DNA from: Xylaria sp. FL1777
Taxonomy: Eukaryota; Ascomycota; Sordariomycetes; Xylariales; Xylariaceae
Assembly (NCBI GenBank): GCA_022578965.1
Contig: MU400579.1
Coordinates: 1-64,000 of the forward strand
Direction of reading: 5' to 3'
DNA: 64,000 bases
The notes under the pieces were generated by a model. The model searched no databases and was not told the DNA's origin. It saw only the letters and a program-made list of their open reading frames with translations. The position numbers were made by a program, and so were the translations under genes. The first letter of the stretch is position 1. Every line of letters starts with the position of its first letter. Below are positions 24,440 to 35,813 of the stretch, piece by piece.

Positions 24440-26482
24440 CTTTATCCAACCTACCATCTCTCTCCACCGAGTCACAAGACTTGTCAAATTCGCTCCATTG
24501 AGGGGAACCTGTCTAGCGGGATCATAAGTGTGTTGAGAATATCGACAGCTTTTTCATGATTACTGATCAACGCCTCGCTTGCTTGCTGCGGAGCATTGAC
24601 TCCGGGAACACTCACGCTTTGGTTATCTCCGCTTACCGAGCACTCGCCGGCAAAAGATTACTGTGGCGTGAGAACGTGGTGCCACACAAAGGAGCAAAGA
24701 GCATACCCGTGAGGATTCTCAACATCGGCTTTTTTGGTTTTCGTGGTACAGAGGTGTGATATATGTGCAAGGGTCGAGCGCGCAATGCACATTGAGGCGA
24801 GCGGAATACAAAGCCGAGCCATTCAGCTCTAAGCGCCTTCTCGCTATCTCTTTCCTACCCCTGAGGCTTCTCGTTCCAGAGTCTCACACACACACCCACA
24901 CACACACAAGAGCAAACACAAGAGCATGTTTCGCACTGGAAACTGACGAAGAGGCTCATGGTGTTAAAACATGGCGCCGTTAAGCCAGAGGACTAAAACA
25001 TCTACCCTATCAAATTTCCCGCTTTCTTGGCACCATACTACCTAAGGGGTAGGTGCTTCGTAACTGACAGGAAACTTGGTTGGGGCCAGGAATGAATATT
25101 TGAGACTATTCATGCGATAATATTTTACGTATGCCCTACACAGAGCGTTTTACGCAGTTTCTGGTCGGGGAGAAAAATCAACGCATCTTTTTATTTCTTT
25201 TTCTAGCACTTGATGGACGGTTAGCTTGGTCATTTTCATATATAGATACCACTTCCCATCATTGATCGATCATAACCCGTGATTTTCGTCCATTTGCAGT
25301 ATCTTTTCCCCTTCTTCCGGTAGCATCACGGCTCACAAGCACACGCAATGCGATGTCGCCTTGTATAATCTACCTCTATTGTATCTATTGCTCGTCACTT
25401 CTATTTTCCATGAAAGGAACTTGCTACCTGGGCTATGTTGATGATCAAATATCTGACATCACTTATACTTCGGAGTTTGGGCGTTCAGTCTTTATAAGAT
25501 TGTTATAAGGCAATGTTAATAAGGATGATATCTTTTGCTTTTTTGCTTGTTTGTATATAGATATCTGCCGGACACACATAACTAGCGTAACTAGCATTCT
25601 GTGATCGAAAGAAGCATGCAAACTCGTCTCTATGGCTGATAGATATAGCAGAATACGTAAATAAGAAACTACGATACGAGGTGTTTCATGGTTGTAACAG
25701 AGCTGGTTTCGATTTGTGACATATGTATGCTTTGGCACATCGAATATGATATGATGTCTGATCGAAAACAGAGAAGCTGTGGAATGAATCTAGAGAAAAC
25801 TATAGTATTTCATAACTCGTTGAGTCTTCGTGTATGAACCCCTATTTTGGTCTCTGTCTCTGGGAGATATACAGACTTCTAGTTCCCAGAGCCGGCACAT
25901 ATTAGTCATTCACGACCATCCAATCGGTAGATTCATAAGTAATCAGAGATATACCAAGGAAGATTTCCCCATCCCCCACGAATTATCTCGAGATGCGGCC
26001 CAACCTTGTTTGCCCCCGCCCCCTATCCTCTATCCCTATCCCCTGTCACAAGACAATGAAAGAGTAGGTGCTTTGGTGGCGTAGGAAAGATGGTGACAGA
26101 CTGATTTTGCGCTTTTGCACTCGTCCACTGATTTGATACGCCGCCACCTTCGGTTAAGCTGGTTCTCACAGTCGAAATTCCATGCATAAAAAGAGTTGAA
26201 CGAAATCAATTTTTTTCAAGTTTCCCTACCTGGGGCCGTTAGAATCGTAGATCTATGACCGAACGCCGGCAAATGCTTGCAAATTCTCCACTCTGCGTGG
26301 TGATGACTAATCTCAGAACGCCGATTCAATGTAGTTTGCCCTTTCAAATTATTTTTGTTCCCCTCTTATTTCCACTTTCTTTTTGATGTGCATATAAGGG
26401 CCGACACACAAAGGAGCATATTATGACTCCTCTAACTTACTAATATAGCAGTCTCTCTGCCACGTTCCCTGCACTCATATTT
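24440..26482. other. intergenic, convergent 3' ends
   Basis: 2 kb between the DsbA-like gene and the TFIIE-beta gene, which point toward each other. It carries a CA microsatellite at 24884-24908; otherwise nothing recognisable. Confidence 0.5.
24884..24908. repeat. CA microsatellite
   Basis: Short CA run with one interruption, downstream of the DsbA-like gene. Confidence 0.85.
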
Positions 26483-27400
26483 CTACCGCTTCATATGCGA
26501 GTAATCTTTGAGCAAGTGAGCCATGTGTGCGTTACTCTGGTGCTTCGGCGGACGCGTAGTCTTCCTCTTCTTCGCGGCCTTAGTCGGGGCCTTGGCGTTG
26601 TTCTGAGGAGCCTCGCTGGCCGGTTTCTGGCCCAGAGCCAGGAGCTTGCGCACCATGTCATCGGGCGCGGGCAGCTCGATGCGGTGCCACATGTTCAAGA
26701 ACTCGGGATCGACAGCGTGAGACAGGCGAGGGTCATCGAGCCACACGAACTTAGCGTGGTTGTCCTTCTTCGTGCGGACGACGAGGATCTTGTGCTCATT
26801 CTCCAGCTCCGTGATCGCCTGGTCGCAGTCTGGCCAGCCGTCCTTCAGGTCCTTGACGCTTAGCGACGATGCGTCTGTCTTGTGCTGCAGATGCTCGAGG
26901 AGTGTGGTCTTGCTGTGCACACCCGGGATCTTGGCCTTGAACTGGTATTTCCCACCGCGCCAGGCGGGCTGCTGGTCGCCGCCGGCAGCGCCCTTGGTCT
27001 TGGGAGGGGGGATGTGGTCAATGCGCGAGTGCTTGTGCATGAGGTTCACAAAGATCCTCTGCTGCTGCTCCGGCAGGTTGTGCAGCGTCAAGTGGTCCAG
27101 CACCTCCTGCAGCGTCTTGGGCGCGCGCTTCGCCTTGAGAAAGTCGACCACATAGGTCAGCTGCGTCATCATATGAGTGCCGAAGTCGGTCGCTTTCGCA
27201 GCCGCGGCCGCCGCAGCGGGCGTGGGTGTGGGTGAGGCGCGGTCCCTGATGCTGCCGACGTTGTCGCGCTTCTGGCGTTTCGATGCGGAAGACGGTGTGC
27301 CATCGGACTTGGTGGGCGAGGCGTTGGAGCCGGCGGACGGCGATGGTGGCGCCAACCGCTTGCCGTTGTTGTTGAGCTTTGCTGACACAAAAGAAGACAT
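26483..27400 (-). CDS. transcription initiation factor IIE subunit beta
   Basis: Single exon of 305 residues. The N-terminal ~65 residues are Ser/Pro/Lys-rich and disordered, with an alanine run. The central core is the TFIIE-beta winged-helix region: THMMTQLTYVVDFLKAKRA, LQEVLDHLTLHNLPEQQQ, WRGGKYQFKAKIPGVHSKTT and then the second winged helix around DLKDGWPDCDQAITELENEH and HAKFVWLDDPRL. The C-terminus is basic (KRKTTRPPKHQ). Together with TFIIE-alpha this protein recruits and stimulates TFIIH at RNA polymerase II promoters in the nucleus (TFA2 in yeast). I start at MSSFVSAKLNNNGKRLAPP; the frame is open upstream to 27559, but that part looks non-coding. It is an essential housekeeping gene, and nothing in it looks damaged. 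Confidence 0.93.
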   Translation of the reverse strand: MSSFVSAKLNNNGKRLAPPSPSAGSNASPTKSDGTPSSASKRQKRDNVGSIRDRASPTPTPAAAAAAAKATDFGTHMMTQLTYVVDFLKAKRAPKTLQEVLDHLTLHNLPEQQQRIFVNLMHKHSRIDHIPPPKTKGAAGGDQQPAWRGGKYQFKAKIPGVHSKTTLLEHLQHKTDASSLSVKDLKDGWPDCDQAITELENEHKILVVRTKKDNHAKFVWLDDPRLSHAVDPEFLNMWHRIELPAPDDMVRKLLALGQKPASEAPQNNAKAPTKAAKKRKTTRPPKHQSNAHMAHLLKDYSHMKR

Positions 27401-28305
27401 GGTGGCGGGTGGCAGACAGTTGATACGAGGATGTTCGTGATCAATCTCGTCAAGAGACAGATGATGAGAGAGGGAGGTTTGACGTATCTGAGTGCGAGGC
27501 TGAAAGGGTTTAGTTAGGTACCTAGGTACAAATATACAAATACACGGACTGCCTAGCAAATGAAAAGTTAGGAGTGTTCGCGGCGGGGCAACTGTGGCTT
27601 ACATCCCTGGTTGTTTAGTAAGATCCGGTCTAGTGTATCGGTAGTCAATATATGGTCCCGATCGTGGAAGGAGGAAAGGGCCAGGTACCAAGAGTCATAC
27701 ACACTAGTGCCTTAGATATAGGTAGTCTTATCTACAACCATTCTCACAATAGTAAGCTACATAAGCTTCAATACATTCAATACAGATGACCCTGTAAAAA
27801 GATTTTGAAAGGGTTCAGCAACGCCCTTTTTGACTTCATACTATTACGTGAAGAACAGTTTTCTATGGACCACATCTATAAAATCCCCTTGGTTCATCTA
27901 CAATTACCGGTAGCTTATACACAAAAGTAAAAAAGAAGGTACATGCTTAGTAATGGCCTGTCACTTTGCGGCGAATTTGAAATTAACATGTTGTCTCAAT
28001 GGATTTATAGAATTGGCACGGCTGATGCTATGGTCTATAAAAACCTCTACCCTCCGGGAGACAACCCGTAGTTTATTCAATGAGGGTAGATCTAATGGGA
28101 AACAGCACGGAGGTTGAACCATGCATGCGATCTGATCTAATTAAAGTCGGTAGAAGCTATGCGTCGGTTGAAAAAAAAAGTATTTCGCCATATAAACCGC
28201 ATAGTATGACATGCCTCTCCTCTCGGAGGGATCCCTTTCCTTTTACTCCTTGGCTATACTAGTCATTCCTATAATTGATTGCAAAAGAGGGAATTGGTTA
28301 TTCTC
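27401..28305. other. intergenic, nothing recognised
   Basis: 0.9 kb between the TFIIE-beta start and the cytochrome b5 end. It contains a palindromic TACCTAGGTA motif near 27513, likely within the TFIIE-beta promoter. No gene seen. Confidence 0.5.
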
Positions 28306-28944
28306 TTATGCCTTGGCTTCCTGGCTCTGTAGGTATTGGTAGCCAAAGTAGGCGGCGAGACCGCCGACGAAGACGAAGGCATACAGGGCAGTGCCCAGGC
28401 CGGCGCCGCTTGTGTCGGCAGGAGGAGAGACGGCCGAGGCAGTGGCCTTGGGGGTGGGATCGCCGGGCTGAGATAGCATTCGTCAGTACCTGGGTAGAGT
28501 GACAGGCGGAGACGACCGAGAGGGATGGATGGATAGTCGGAGGGTGCCCGGGAATTAGCAACTCACCTTGCGCTTCACGCCGCCGACGTAGAATTTCTCG
28601 AGGGTTTCCCGAGCCTCATCACTGTGTCCGACATCCTCGAAAGCCTCAGTGGCATCCTGTCCGCCGACATCCAGCAGGACCTCTTCACCACCACTATCAA
28701 ACGACGCCATTGTCAGCGAAATGCAGCCTTCAAGGTGACCCCGACGAGAAAGCTGAGACCTCGCTGGAACTCGCGGGGAGAGTCCCGGGACATGGATGAG
28801 AGACAATTGGCCGACGGAATGGACTTACGGATGCTCATCGATGAACTTGGTGCAATCGTAGACCTTATCGTGAATCACAACGAAGAGGTCCTTCTTGGTG
28901 TTGTGCTCGGCAACGTCTTGGTAGGTGAATTCCGTAGCGGACAT
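28306..28944 (-). CDS. cytochrome b5, ER tail-anchored
   Basis: Three exons on the minus strand, 28944-28829, 28693-28567 and 28467-28306, give 134 residues. The haem domain reads [39 protein letters not shown] and [19 protein letters not shown]. The haem ligands are His38 (in HPGG) and His62 (in GHSDEA), with the spacing usual for the family. A Pro/Thr/Ser-rich hinge leads to one C-terminal membrane helix ([19 protein letters not shown]), which would anchor it in the ER with the haem domain facing the cytosol. It passes electrons to fatty-acid desaturases, hydroxylases and sterol enzymes. Intron 1 splits the HPGG motif. The coding sequence is complete and intact. Confidence 0.95.
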
Positions 28945-30088
28945 TTTGGCGATTGGGGCGAAGAAACAGGCTAGAGCCGAGAACGAGATGCTATATCGAT
29001 CGCAGAGGGAGGCGCGGCGGAGAGGACTGGGCGAGCGAGGTTGGGTTGGAAGTGGTGAAAGGAGAGTAAGATAGCGTGGCCACTGCGGTGTCTGGATAGA
29101 GATTGAGAGATTGAGAGATTGAGAGATTGAGATGGGATGCAGCGAACGAGTTGATTGATTGACAGTCGGTCAGCAGCCGTTAGTCTACCTAGTCTAGTCT
29201 AGTGTCGCTTCGCTCACTGGCATTGCGGCTTGCGGCTTCCAAATGGTTCTTTGCACTGCTCTAAAGTAGAAAAAATCCCCGCCTCCCGCAGGATGGCTAC
29301 TTGGAGCCAGTGAGATGCTAGCGCGGTACCAGCGAGCACCCAATCTTAACGTGGCATGATACGATGCAGCCAATCAGCAGCGTCGTAATTGCGCTGCGAA
29401 TTACCATACAAAGAGGTCTACGCAGTACGATCAACCTTCGGGGCTGCTTCGGGGGCGGGCTAAAATGGTAACCCCCGACTGTACTGCGTAACTGCCCCGA
29501 CAGCCCGAGCCTAAACCCACTGGACCCTTCTTATTTACAGTGCACTCCGGTCGCTGTTGTGTACAGGTAAGCTTCTGTACCACTTCAGTCATCCTGCCTT
29601 CAGCCATTCTGCTTATATTCAAAAAGGAGCGCACGGCACGGAGGTAATACAGTAAGCGAGCGAGCAGCTTTGGATAACAGCATCGAAGGATTGCCTATTT
29701 GTATGAGCCGTATACAAGGATAGGCGCAATGTCGAATGTGCCGGTACCCTCCTAGCTCGGCCTTCGAGTTACCACCATGGCAACATGGCAACCCTGTAAG
29801 GTCTCCAACGTGCGGTACCATCTTAGACCCGAATCGTACGTATGCTGTCGTTCGGTTCGTAGCCACGGCTGCGTTCGAGTGAGTTATTATGTCATCCACT
29901 CGGATCTTTGCTCACCCGGTACTCCGTGTATAAGTAGAACGGTTCGGCTTTGGGTGATGAAGTGGTTGGGGTACTCCGAAAATCAATACTGTTTATCTAT
30001 CGTCTGGCTCATTATCCCATTATTCACAGTAGCAGTAATCTGCTAAGCACATACAATAGATGACAGTGGCGCTCCCTTGCTTGTCAGC
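28945..30088. other. intergenic, cytochrome b5 promoter with octamer repeats
   Basis: 1.1 kb between cytochrome b5 and capping protein alpha. The four-copy octamer array at 29101-29132 lies about 160 bp upstream of the cytochrome b5 start. No gene recognised. Confidence 0.5.
29101..29132. repeat. 8-bp tandem repeat, four copies
   Basis: Four perfect copies of GATTGAGA, about 160 bp upstream of the cytochrome b5 start codon. On the gene's strand it is a TC-rich tract, as found in many fungal promoters or leaders. Confidence 0.9.
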
Positions 30089-31207
30089 TCATCTTCTCCC
30101 ACTGCCGCCCCCGATGTCTTGGCCCAGCCGGTAGCTAGCCACCCTGTCCCATTCGATCTTTTGTTTCGTTACGGGAAGTTGTCTGCGCAGGCTCTTAAAT
30201 GCACCTTGGCTAAGGTCGGTGAAACCCCTGTTCAGCTCTTCCTGGTACTTCTTCTCGCCCGTCGCAATTTCTTTGCAGATGCCCGCACCTGTGTCGGAAG
30301 ATACGGTGCCCGTAACAGGTTTGTTGGTCAATAGTCGCACGTTGCCATCCTCGTAGTAGTGCACGTCAACTTTAATACTGCCCTCAAGGCTCCCTGAAGA
30401 AGGATCGAAAATGTAGAGGGATCGCCAGCGTCCATTCCTAGTTTAGCGATCTATTGTCAGCCCCGACCTAAAGTCCAGCCTCGCGCTCTTGCGGCCATAC
30501 CAGAAGTTGTTCGGTCTGTACTTGTTTGCCACGATGATGATGGCAATCTTCGTATCGTTTTCGATGGGATATACGCCGTACGAGGCATTAGGATAGTGCT
30601 CCTGGATATATGCTGACAAGCTTTTCAGGGTTGATTTCCTGATTGACAGTCAATTTTCCCAAAACTAACCATGTCATAAGTAAACTGCAACATACACTAG
30701 ATCCGCCTGTGCACCGTCTAAAACGTAGCTCTGAACCTCACTGGCTTTCTGATAAGACGTTATTACCAAGATCCAAGGACGTAGTCAGCTCGGTCAAACC
30801 TGTGTAGCATGATCGAAGGCGAAGCTTGATGAGCTCTCGACATCGAAGTATCGACCATCACCGAGGGAGTTGTGAGAACTTATGACAACCTGCTGGCTAC
30901 TCCCAGGCAGTTTGACGGTGACAAATTGCTCTTCGTTGTATTTCTCGAAGGCAGGTCCAAGTTCGGAGACCAGTTCGGGTTCATGGAGGGTTAAACTCTT
31001 GATGTCTGTGAGATTGCGTAAGGGACGGTCGGCTTCTTCGCGGTGTCGCTCGGGGACTGCGCATACCATTGATCACATCTGATAACTGGTCCCTGTTCAG
31101 TCTTCGGTTTCCACAAGTGTCTGATGCCAGTGGCGCAAGCTGCTTCCTACCTCTCCCGGTGGTGCGCCCTCCACAAAGGACTCAATAGTGGCTAGCGAGG
31201 AGGCCAT
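30089..31207 (-). CDS. cap1: F-actin-capping protein subunit alpha
   Basis: Six exons on the minus strand: 31207-31151, 31085-31067, 31005-30800, 30748-30696, 30638-30501 and 30437-30089, giving 273 residues. All five joins keep frame and have GT-AG ends; exon 2 is only 19 bp. Family landmarks are MASSLATIESFVEGAPPGE at the start, then INDIKSLTLHEPELVSELG, KYNEEQFVTVKLPG, SYVLDGAQADLVKSTLKSL, YGVYPIENDTKIAIIIVANK and NGRWRSLYIFDP. The C-terminal part is VHYYEDGNVRLLTNK, IATGEKKYQEELNRGFTDLS and LPVTKQKIEWDRVASYRLGQ. With the beta subunit it caps the barbed ends of actin filaments. Length matches the family (about 265-290). The gene is housekeeping and intact. Confidence 0.95.
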
Positions 31208-31795
31208 CTTAGGTCGGAGCTCTCGACAGTGTTACGATCGAGGATAGGCGGATGTGGCAGCTTAATTCGTCTAGCAACGTGCGTGATGTATAAACGCCCA
31301 AATCAGTGTCAGGGGTGAACGAAGGTCGTCATACTATTTACTGAAACAACAGAGCGCGGGGCAAAAGGCGAAGGTGGGCAGCCTGCAACCCGATCTAGAT
31401 AGCGTATACCAGTTATGTAAAGACCCCGCATGTATTCAGGTACCTGCCTAGTATATGTGCGTGCAATATCTACATTCTGTACCTTACCTAATCATGATCC
31501 ATGTATCTACCTCTTACTTGTAGGTATTTAGATAAAAGTTTGTGCCTAAACTACCACTCTTCCAAGTTTGATGTTGTTCTTTGTTCTCCCTTTAATACAT
31601 CACACAACTCTTATAACCTTTAACGTTATTTTTTCCACCGTACAAACCTCCTTCTTGTGCAAATATATGTAAAGACATGCATGCTATTTAATGTGCAATT
31701 AATCAGGTTGCTATGAGGCAGGCTGGGCTGTTTGAACATGCATGAAAAATGACGCCTATAGCACAACTTGTTTTTTTTTTTTTTACCGTTCAGTT
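31208..31795. other. intergenic, nothing recognised
   Basis: 0.6 kb between the capping protein start and the E1-beta 3' end. A run of 14 T lies at 31771-31784 near the E1-beta stop codon. No gene seen. Confidence 0.5.
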
Positions 31796-33064
31796 TTAAT
31801 ATTCCACTAACTTCTTGATGCCGTCATAAATCCCTGTATACAGTTAGTCAAGCTAGAAGTTTTGTGTCATGTTCTGCTGTTACTTACTAGCAACATCGGG
31901 GATGTTGAACTTCTCAAACATCAGTGGCATATGTATACTCCAACCTGCGACCCGAGTTACGGGTGCCTCAAGCCTCAAGAACGTTTCCGCGTCTCCTTGT
32001 ATGGCCGCCGACACTTCAGCTCCGATACCAGCATTGATCATGGACTCGTGTACAACCATGCACCTCCCCGTCTTCCGCACACTCTTAAACACGGTTTCCC
32101 TATCCCAGGGATATACTGTTCGCAGATCGATGAGCTCCACAGATATACCCAGATCTTGCTCTGCTTTCAGGAGAGCTGCATGGCAAGTATATAAAGGCTG
32201 CCCATATGATATGATAGTCACGTTTTCTCCTGGCTTTAGGACCTCGGCCTTCGAGAGTGGTAACGTGTATGGGCTAGTAGGTACTTGCTCTATCGCTGCG
32301 CGGTACAGGATCTTTGGCTCCATAAAGATGCACGGGTCGTTGCTTCGGATGGCAGATAATAGTAAGCCTTTCGCCTGCAGTGGTGATCTGGGCATGATGA
32401 TTCTTAAGCCAGGTACGTGTGTGAAGAGACTCTCGGGCGATTGGGAGTGGTACAAAGCTCCGTGTCCAACGCCACCACAAGGCATCCTAACCGTCAAGCC
32501 ACCGACACTTCGCCCCGTCTTCCCCTCGCGGAATCTGTATTTTGCCGCCTCGTTCACGATCTGGTCAAACGCGGGGAAGACGTAGTCCGCAAACTGTATC
32601 TCGGCAACCGGACGCATGCCTTCAGCGGCCAGACCGATGCCGAAGCCCATAATGCCTTGTTCCGTGAGCGGCGTATTGAATACGCGCTCCGTCCCGAAAT
32701 TCTCTGCGAGTTTCATGGTACAGCGAAAGACACCACCAAAGGCGACGTCCTCGCCGAAGATGAGCACGTTCTCGTCCTCTACCAGCGCAGTGGCCAAGGC
32801 ATCGTTGATCGCCTGGAAGAGGTTCATTCGTTTCGTCGTGCCATTCTTCACCTCAGGCGATAGTTCCGAGGTGCCCAGTGCCGTCTGGGGGCTATGTGCT
32901 AATAAGGGTGTCGTAGAGTAATCAATTGGGACATTGAGTCGTGCGTTTGGCGGGTGCGTCGAATAGCGTCGGCTACCGGTACATGGAATCGCTACTCTCG
33001 AAGGCTGGGAAGACAAAGACACTAGCGTCTTGTTTAGCCGGCGAAGCGAAAGACTGTTCTTCAT
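31796..33064 (-). CDS. branched-chain 2-oxoacid dehydrogenase E1 subunit beta, mitochondrial
   Basis: Two exons, 33064-31888 and 31833-31796, give 404 residues. The first ~35 residues (Arg/Ser/Leu-rich, no acidic residues, ending near GSRRYST) form a mitochondrial presequence. The transketolase-like pyrimidine-binding domain follows: LFQAINDALATALVEDENV, FGEDVAFGGVFRCT, NTPLTEQGIMGFGIG and EIQFADYVFPAFDQIVNEAA. The C-terminal transketolase domain has SYGQPLYTCHAALL, LIDLRTVYPWDRETV and the end RIYDGIKKLVEY. The residues after EDVAFGGVF and the RMPCGGVGHGALYHSQSPE stretch match BCKDH E1-beta better than pyruvate dehydrogenase E1-beta. The heterotetramer with E1-alpha decarboxylates oxo-acids from Leu, Ile and Val using thiamine diphosphate. 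The last exon is short, after a GTAAGT donor. Confidence 0.92.
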
Positions 33065-33508
33065 TTTGAATATAGATTATCTGACGGGGAATCACCACCA
33101 TTCGCTGTCAATTGAAGGGTTTACAGAAACAAGAACAGCCTGCGAGGAAGGGCGTAAGAGTCCCCATCGTCATATTCCGGGGAAGCTCGCTTAGTTGCGG
33201 CATTCTTCTTAGCTACTCTAGGTCCATGGGCCGCGGCCTAAGAGCCCCGCTAAGATCCGCGCGGGTCCCATATCTAGGTATGATTGGTATGGACGGGTCA
33301 GATTGTTTCCCGGTCAACAAGCCGACTGTTGATGTAATGCAACCTGGTAGACTACAGCCTGCAAGTTCCCGCTCATTGAGTGCAGCTGCCAAGCAATCCT
33401 CTTTAGCTTCCTTCCAGAAATAGATTACATGTCCCGCACGTACTTGCAGCCTTCTGGAGACGCGTTTCGTGAGGGTTACATAGATTGTTGGTACATTTCC
33501 CCCTCATC
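33065..33508. promoter_or_regulatory. shared divergent promoter region
   Basis: 444 bp separate the start codons of the E1-beta gene (minus) and the exo-beta-glucanase gene (plus). Both promoters must lie here. No specific regulatory site can be named with confidence. Confidence 0.6.
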
Positions 33509-35813
33509 ATGACCCTACACGACGATCGTGATGCGGGTGAGCGTCGCCGCAGAGAATCCGACACCCATAGGAGACACCATGAGAGACGAAAGCCCCGCGA
33601 CCCGGGCTCTACGTCTGCCTCCGAGGGGACGGGCCGCCGGTCAAAGCAGAGGCTTTCCATGAATGCTCTAGCCCAGCTGGACGACATGAATGCCAGGGGT
33701 CACATTCCAGAGCCGTCACAAACACGGAAGCCCGAACGAAAGAGACGGAAAGACCAACCACAGCGGGGCGAATACGAGATCGTCGACACAGAATATGAGT
33801 CGCCACGCAGAGAGCGGAGGAGGGAGCATGAGGCAAGAAATTCTGACAGGGACTACGATTCTCCACGGAAAACAAAACGACGGCAGAATGAATATTCGGA
33901 GTCGGAGAGAGAACCCGAGTCACCAAGACGCCCAAGACGAACCCGCACATACGCACAGCCCGACTTCGACGACGAATATGATGAGCACGAATATTTAGAA
34001 CGAGAAAGGAAGCGCCATCGACGGAGAAAAAGGAGAATCGTTAGTGGCGCTATAGCCGAGGAAGGCAGATCAACCCCCGAAATACGAGGTGGTGCCACGA
34101 GTAAACATAGCAGCTATAACAGCATAGAGCATGAGAAATCGACACACTATAGCCTTCCAAGATGGAACAGGAAGAAGAAAAAATGTTAGTTAACATAACC
34201 ACATTCTGGAATTCTAGGCACTGACCGCATACGTAGGGATCATAGCGGGGGTTGCCCTCGTCGTCATCATTATCGTCATAATTGTCGCTGTTGTTGTAAG
34301 CAAGAAGAACTCTTCCAAGGCACCCCAAGGGTCGGATCTAGGCAGCGTCAATCCAGATAGCGTGCCAACAGCTGCTCGAGGATCCTACCTCGATCCATTC
34401 ACGTGGTACGATACCACTGACCTCAACGTCACTTATACAAACGAGACAGTCGGTGACCTACCGGTCATGGGGCTGTTTACGGACTGGGACGATTCTACAG
34501 CAGCAAATGATCAAGTCCCAGCACTTAACAAAGCTTGGGGCGATTACGCAACAAAGCCGGCACGCGGGGTCAGTATCGGCGGTTGGCTATCATTAGAGCC
34601 CTTCATCACACCGTCTCTTTTTGATTACGATATCCGTCTGGGTGTTGTGGATGAGTGGACGCTATGCAATCATCTAGGGGCCAAGACAGCAGCCTCCACG
34701 CTTGAGAAACATTATGCCACGTTCGTCACCGAGCAGACTTTCAAAGAGATACAGGCCGCAGGACTTGACCACGTCCGCATCCCCTACAGTTACTGGGCAG
34801 TGCAGACCTACGACGATGACCCGTACCTATTCCGGATATCATGGCGGTATCTTCTACGCGGTATCGAATGGGCACGTAAATACGGATTGCGTGTGAATCT
34901 CGATTTGCATGGGCTTCCTGGATCACAGAATGGCTGGAACCACAGCGGGCGAATGGGCCCGATAGGCTGGTTGAACGGCACAAATGGAGAGTTAAACGCG
35001 CAACGGTCTCTCGACGTTCACGATCGATTGTCCAAATTCTTTGCACAGGATCGATACAAGAACATCATCATGTTCTACGGCCTTGCCAATGAGCCACAGA
35101 TGGTACAGCTATCCGTCAGCGCCGTGATATCATGGACGGAGCAAGCGTACAAGCTAATCCGTGGCAACGGACTGACGGGACCGAAGATCGTATTTGGCGA
35201 CGGGTTCTTGGGGCTCGCGCATTGGCAGGGCATGCTGACCGGGTACCAGGACCTGATCTTAGACGTTCACCAGTACGTCACTTTCAACAACGATCTAATC
35301 AAGTTTACGCACCAGAAGAAGGTCAACTTCGCGTGTGATGACTGGACCCAGCAGGCACAACAGTCACTCGACACGTCAACGGGCTATGGCCCGACCATGT
35401 TCGCCGAGTGGTCTCAGGGCGACACAGATTGCGCCCAATACTTGACCAACGTTGGCTGGGGCAACAGGTGGATAGGCACATACGACTCGGGCAACTCGTC
35501 CAGCGAAGCCTTAACCCCCATGTGCCCGACGACGGACGCGAGTTGCTCTTGTGACGATGCCAATGCGTCCGCCGGTGACTATAGCGACACTTACAAGCAG
35601 TTTCTGCTGATGTTTGCAGAGGCCCAAATGACCTCCTTCGAGAAGGGCTACGGTTGGTGGTACTGGACCTGGGACACCGAGTCCTCTCCCCAGTGGAGTT
35701 ATCGACAAGGCCTAGCAGCTGGCATTTTGCCCGCCAAAGCATACAATCGCAGCTTTAATTGTGATTCGAACGTGCCCGATTTTGGGAATATGGGACTTCC
35801 TGAGACATACTGA
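33509..35813 (+). CDS. membrane-anchored GH5 exo-1,3-beta-glucanase (ExgD type)
   Basis: Two exons, 33509-34184 and 34237-35813, give 750 residues. The first 225 residues are very rich in Arg, Glu, Ser and Asp and would be cytosolic. One membrane helix follows (WIIAGVALVVIIIVIIVAVV, about 226-246), then a GH5 catalytic domain outside the cell. This is a type II membrane layout, as in fungal ExgD. The domain reads ARGVSIGGWLSLEPFITPSL, DHVRIPYSYWAV, RVNLDLHGLPGSQNGWNHSG, then FYGLANEPQM with the acid/base Glu511 and TMFAEWSQGDTDC with the nucleophile Glu616. The intron joins in the codon for Trp226, using the donor GTTAGT and the acceptor CGTAG; the alternative acceptor AATTCTAG would shift frame. 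It trims beta-1,3-glucan during wall building. Start choice: ATG at 33509; eight more codons upstream are open. Confidence 0.92.
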
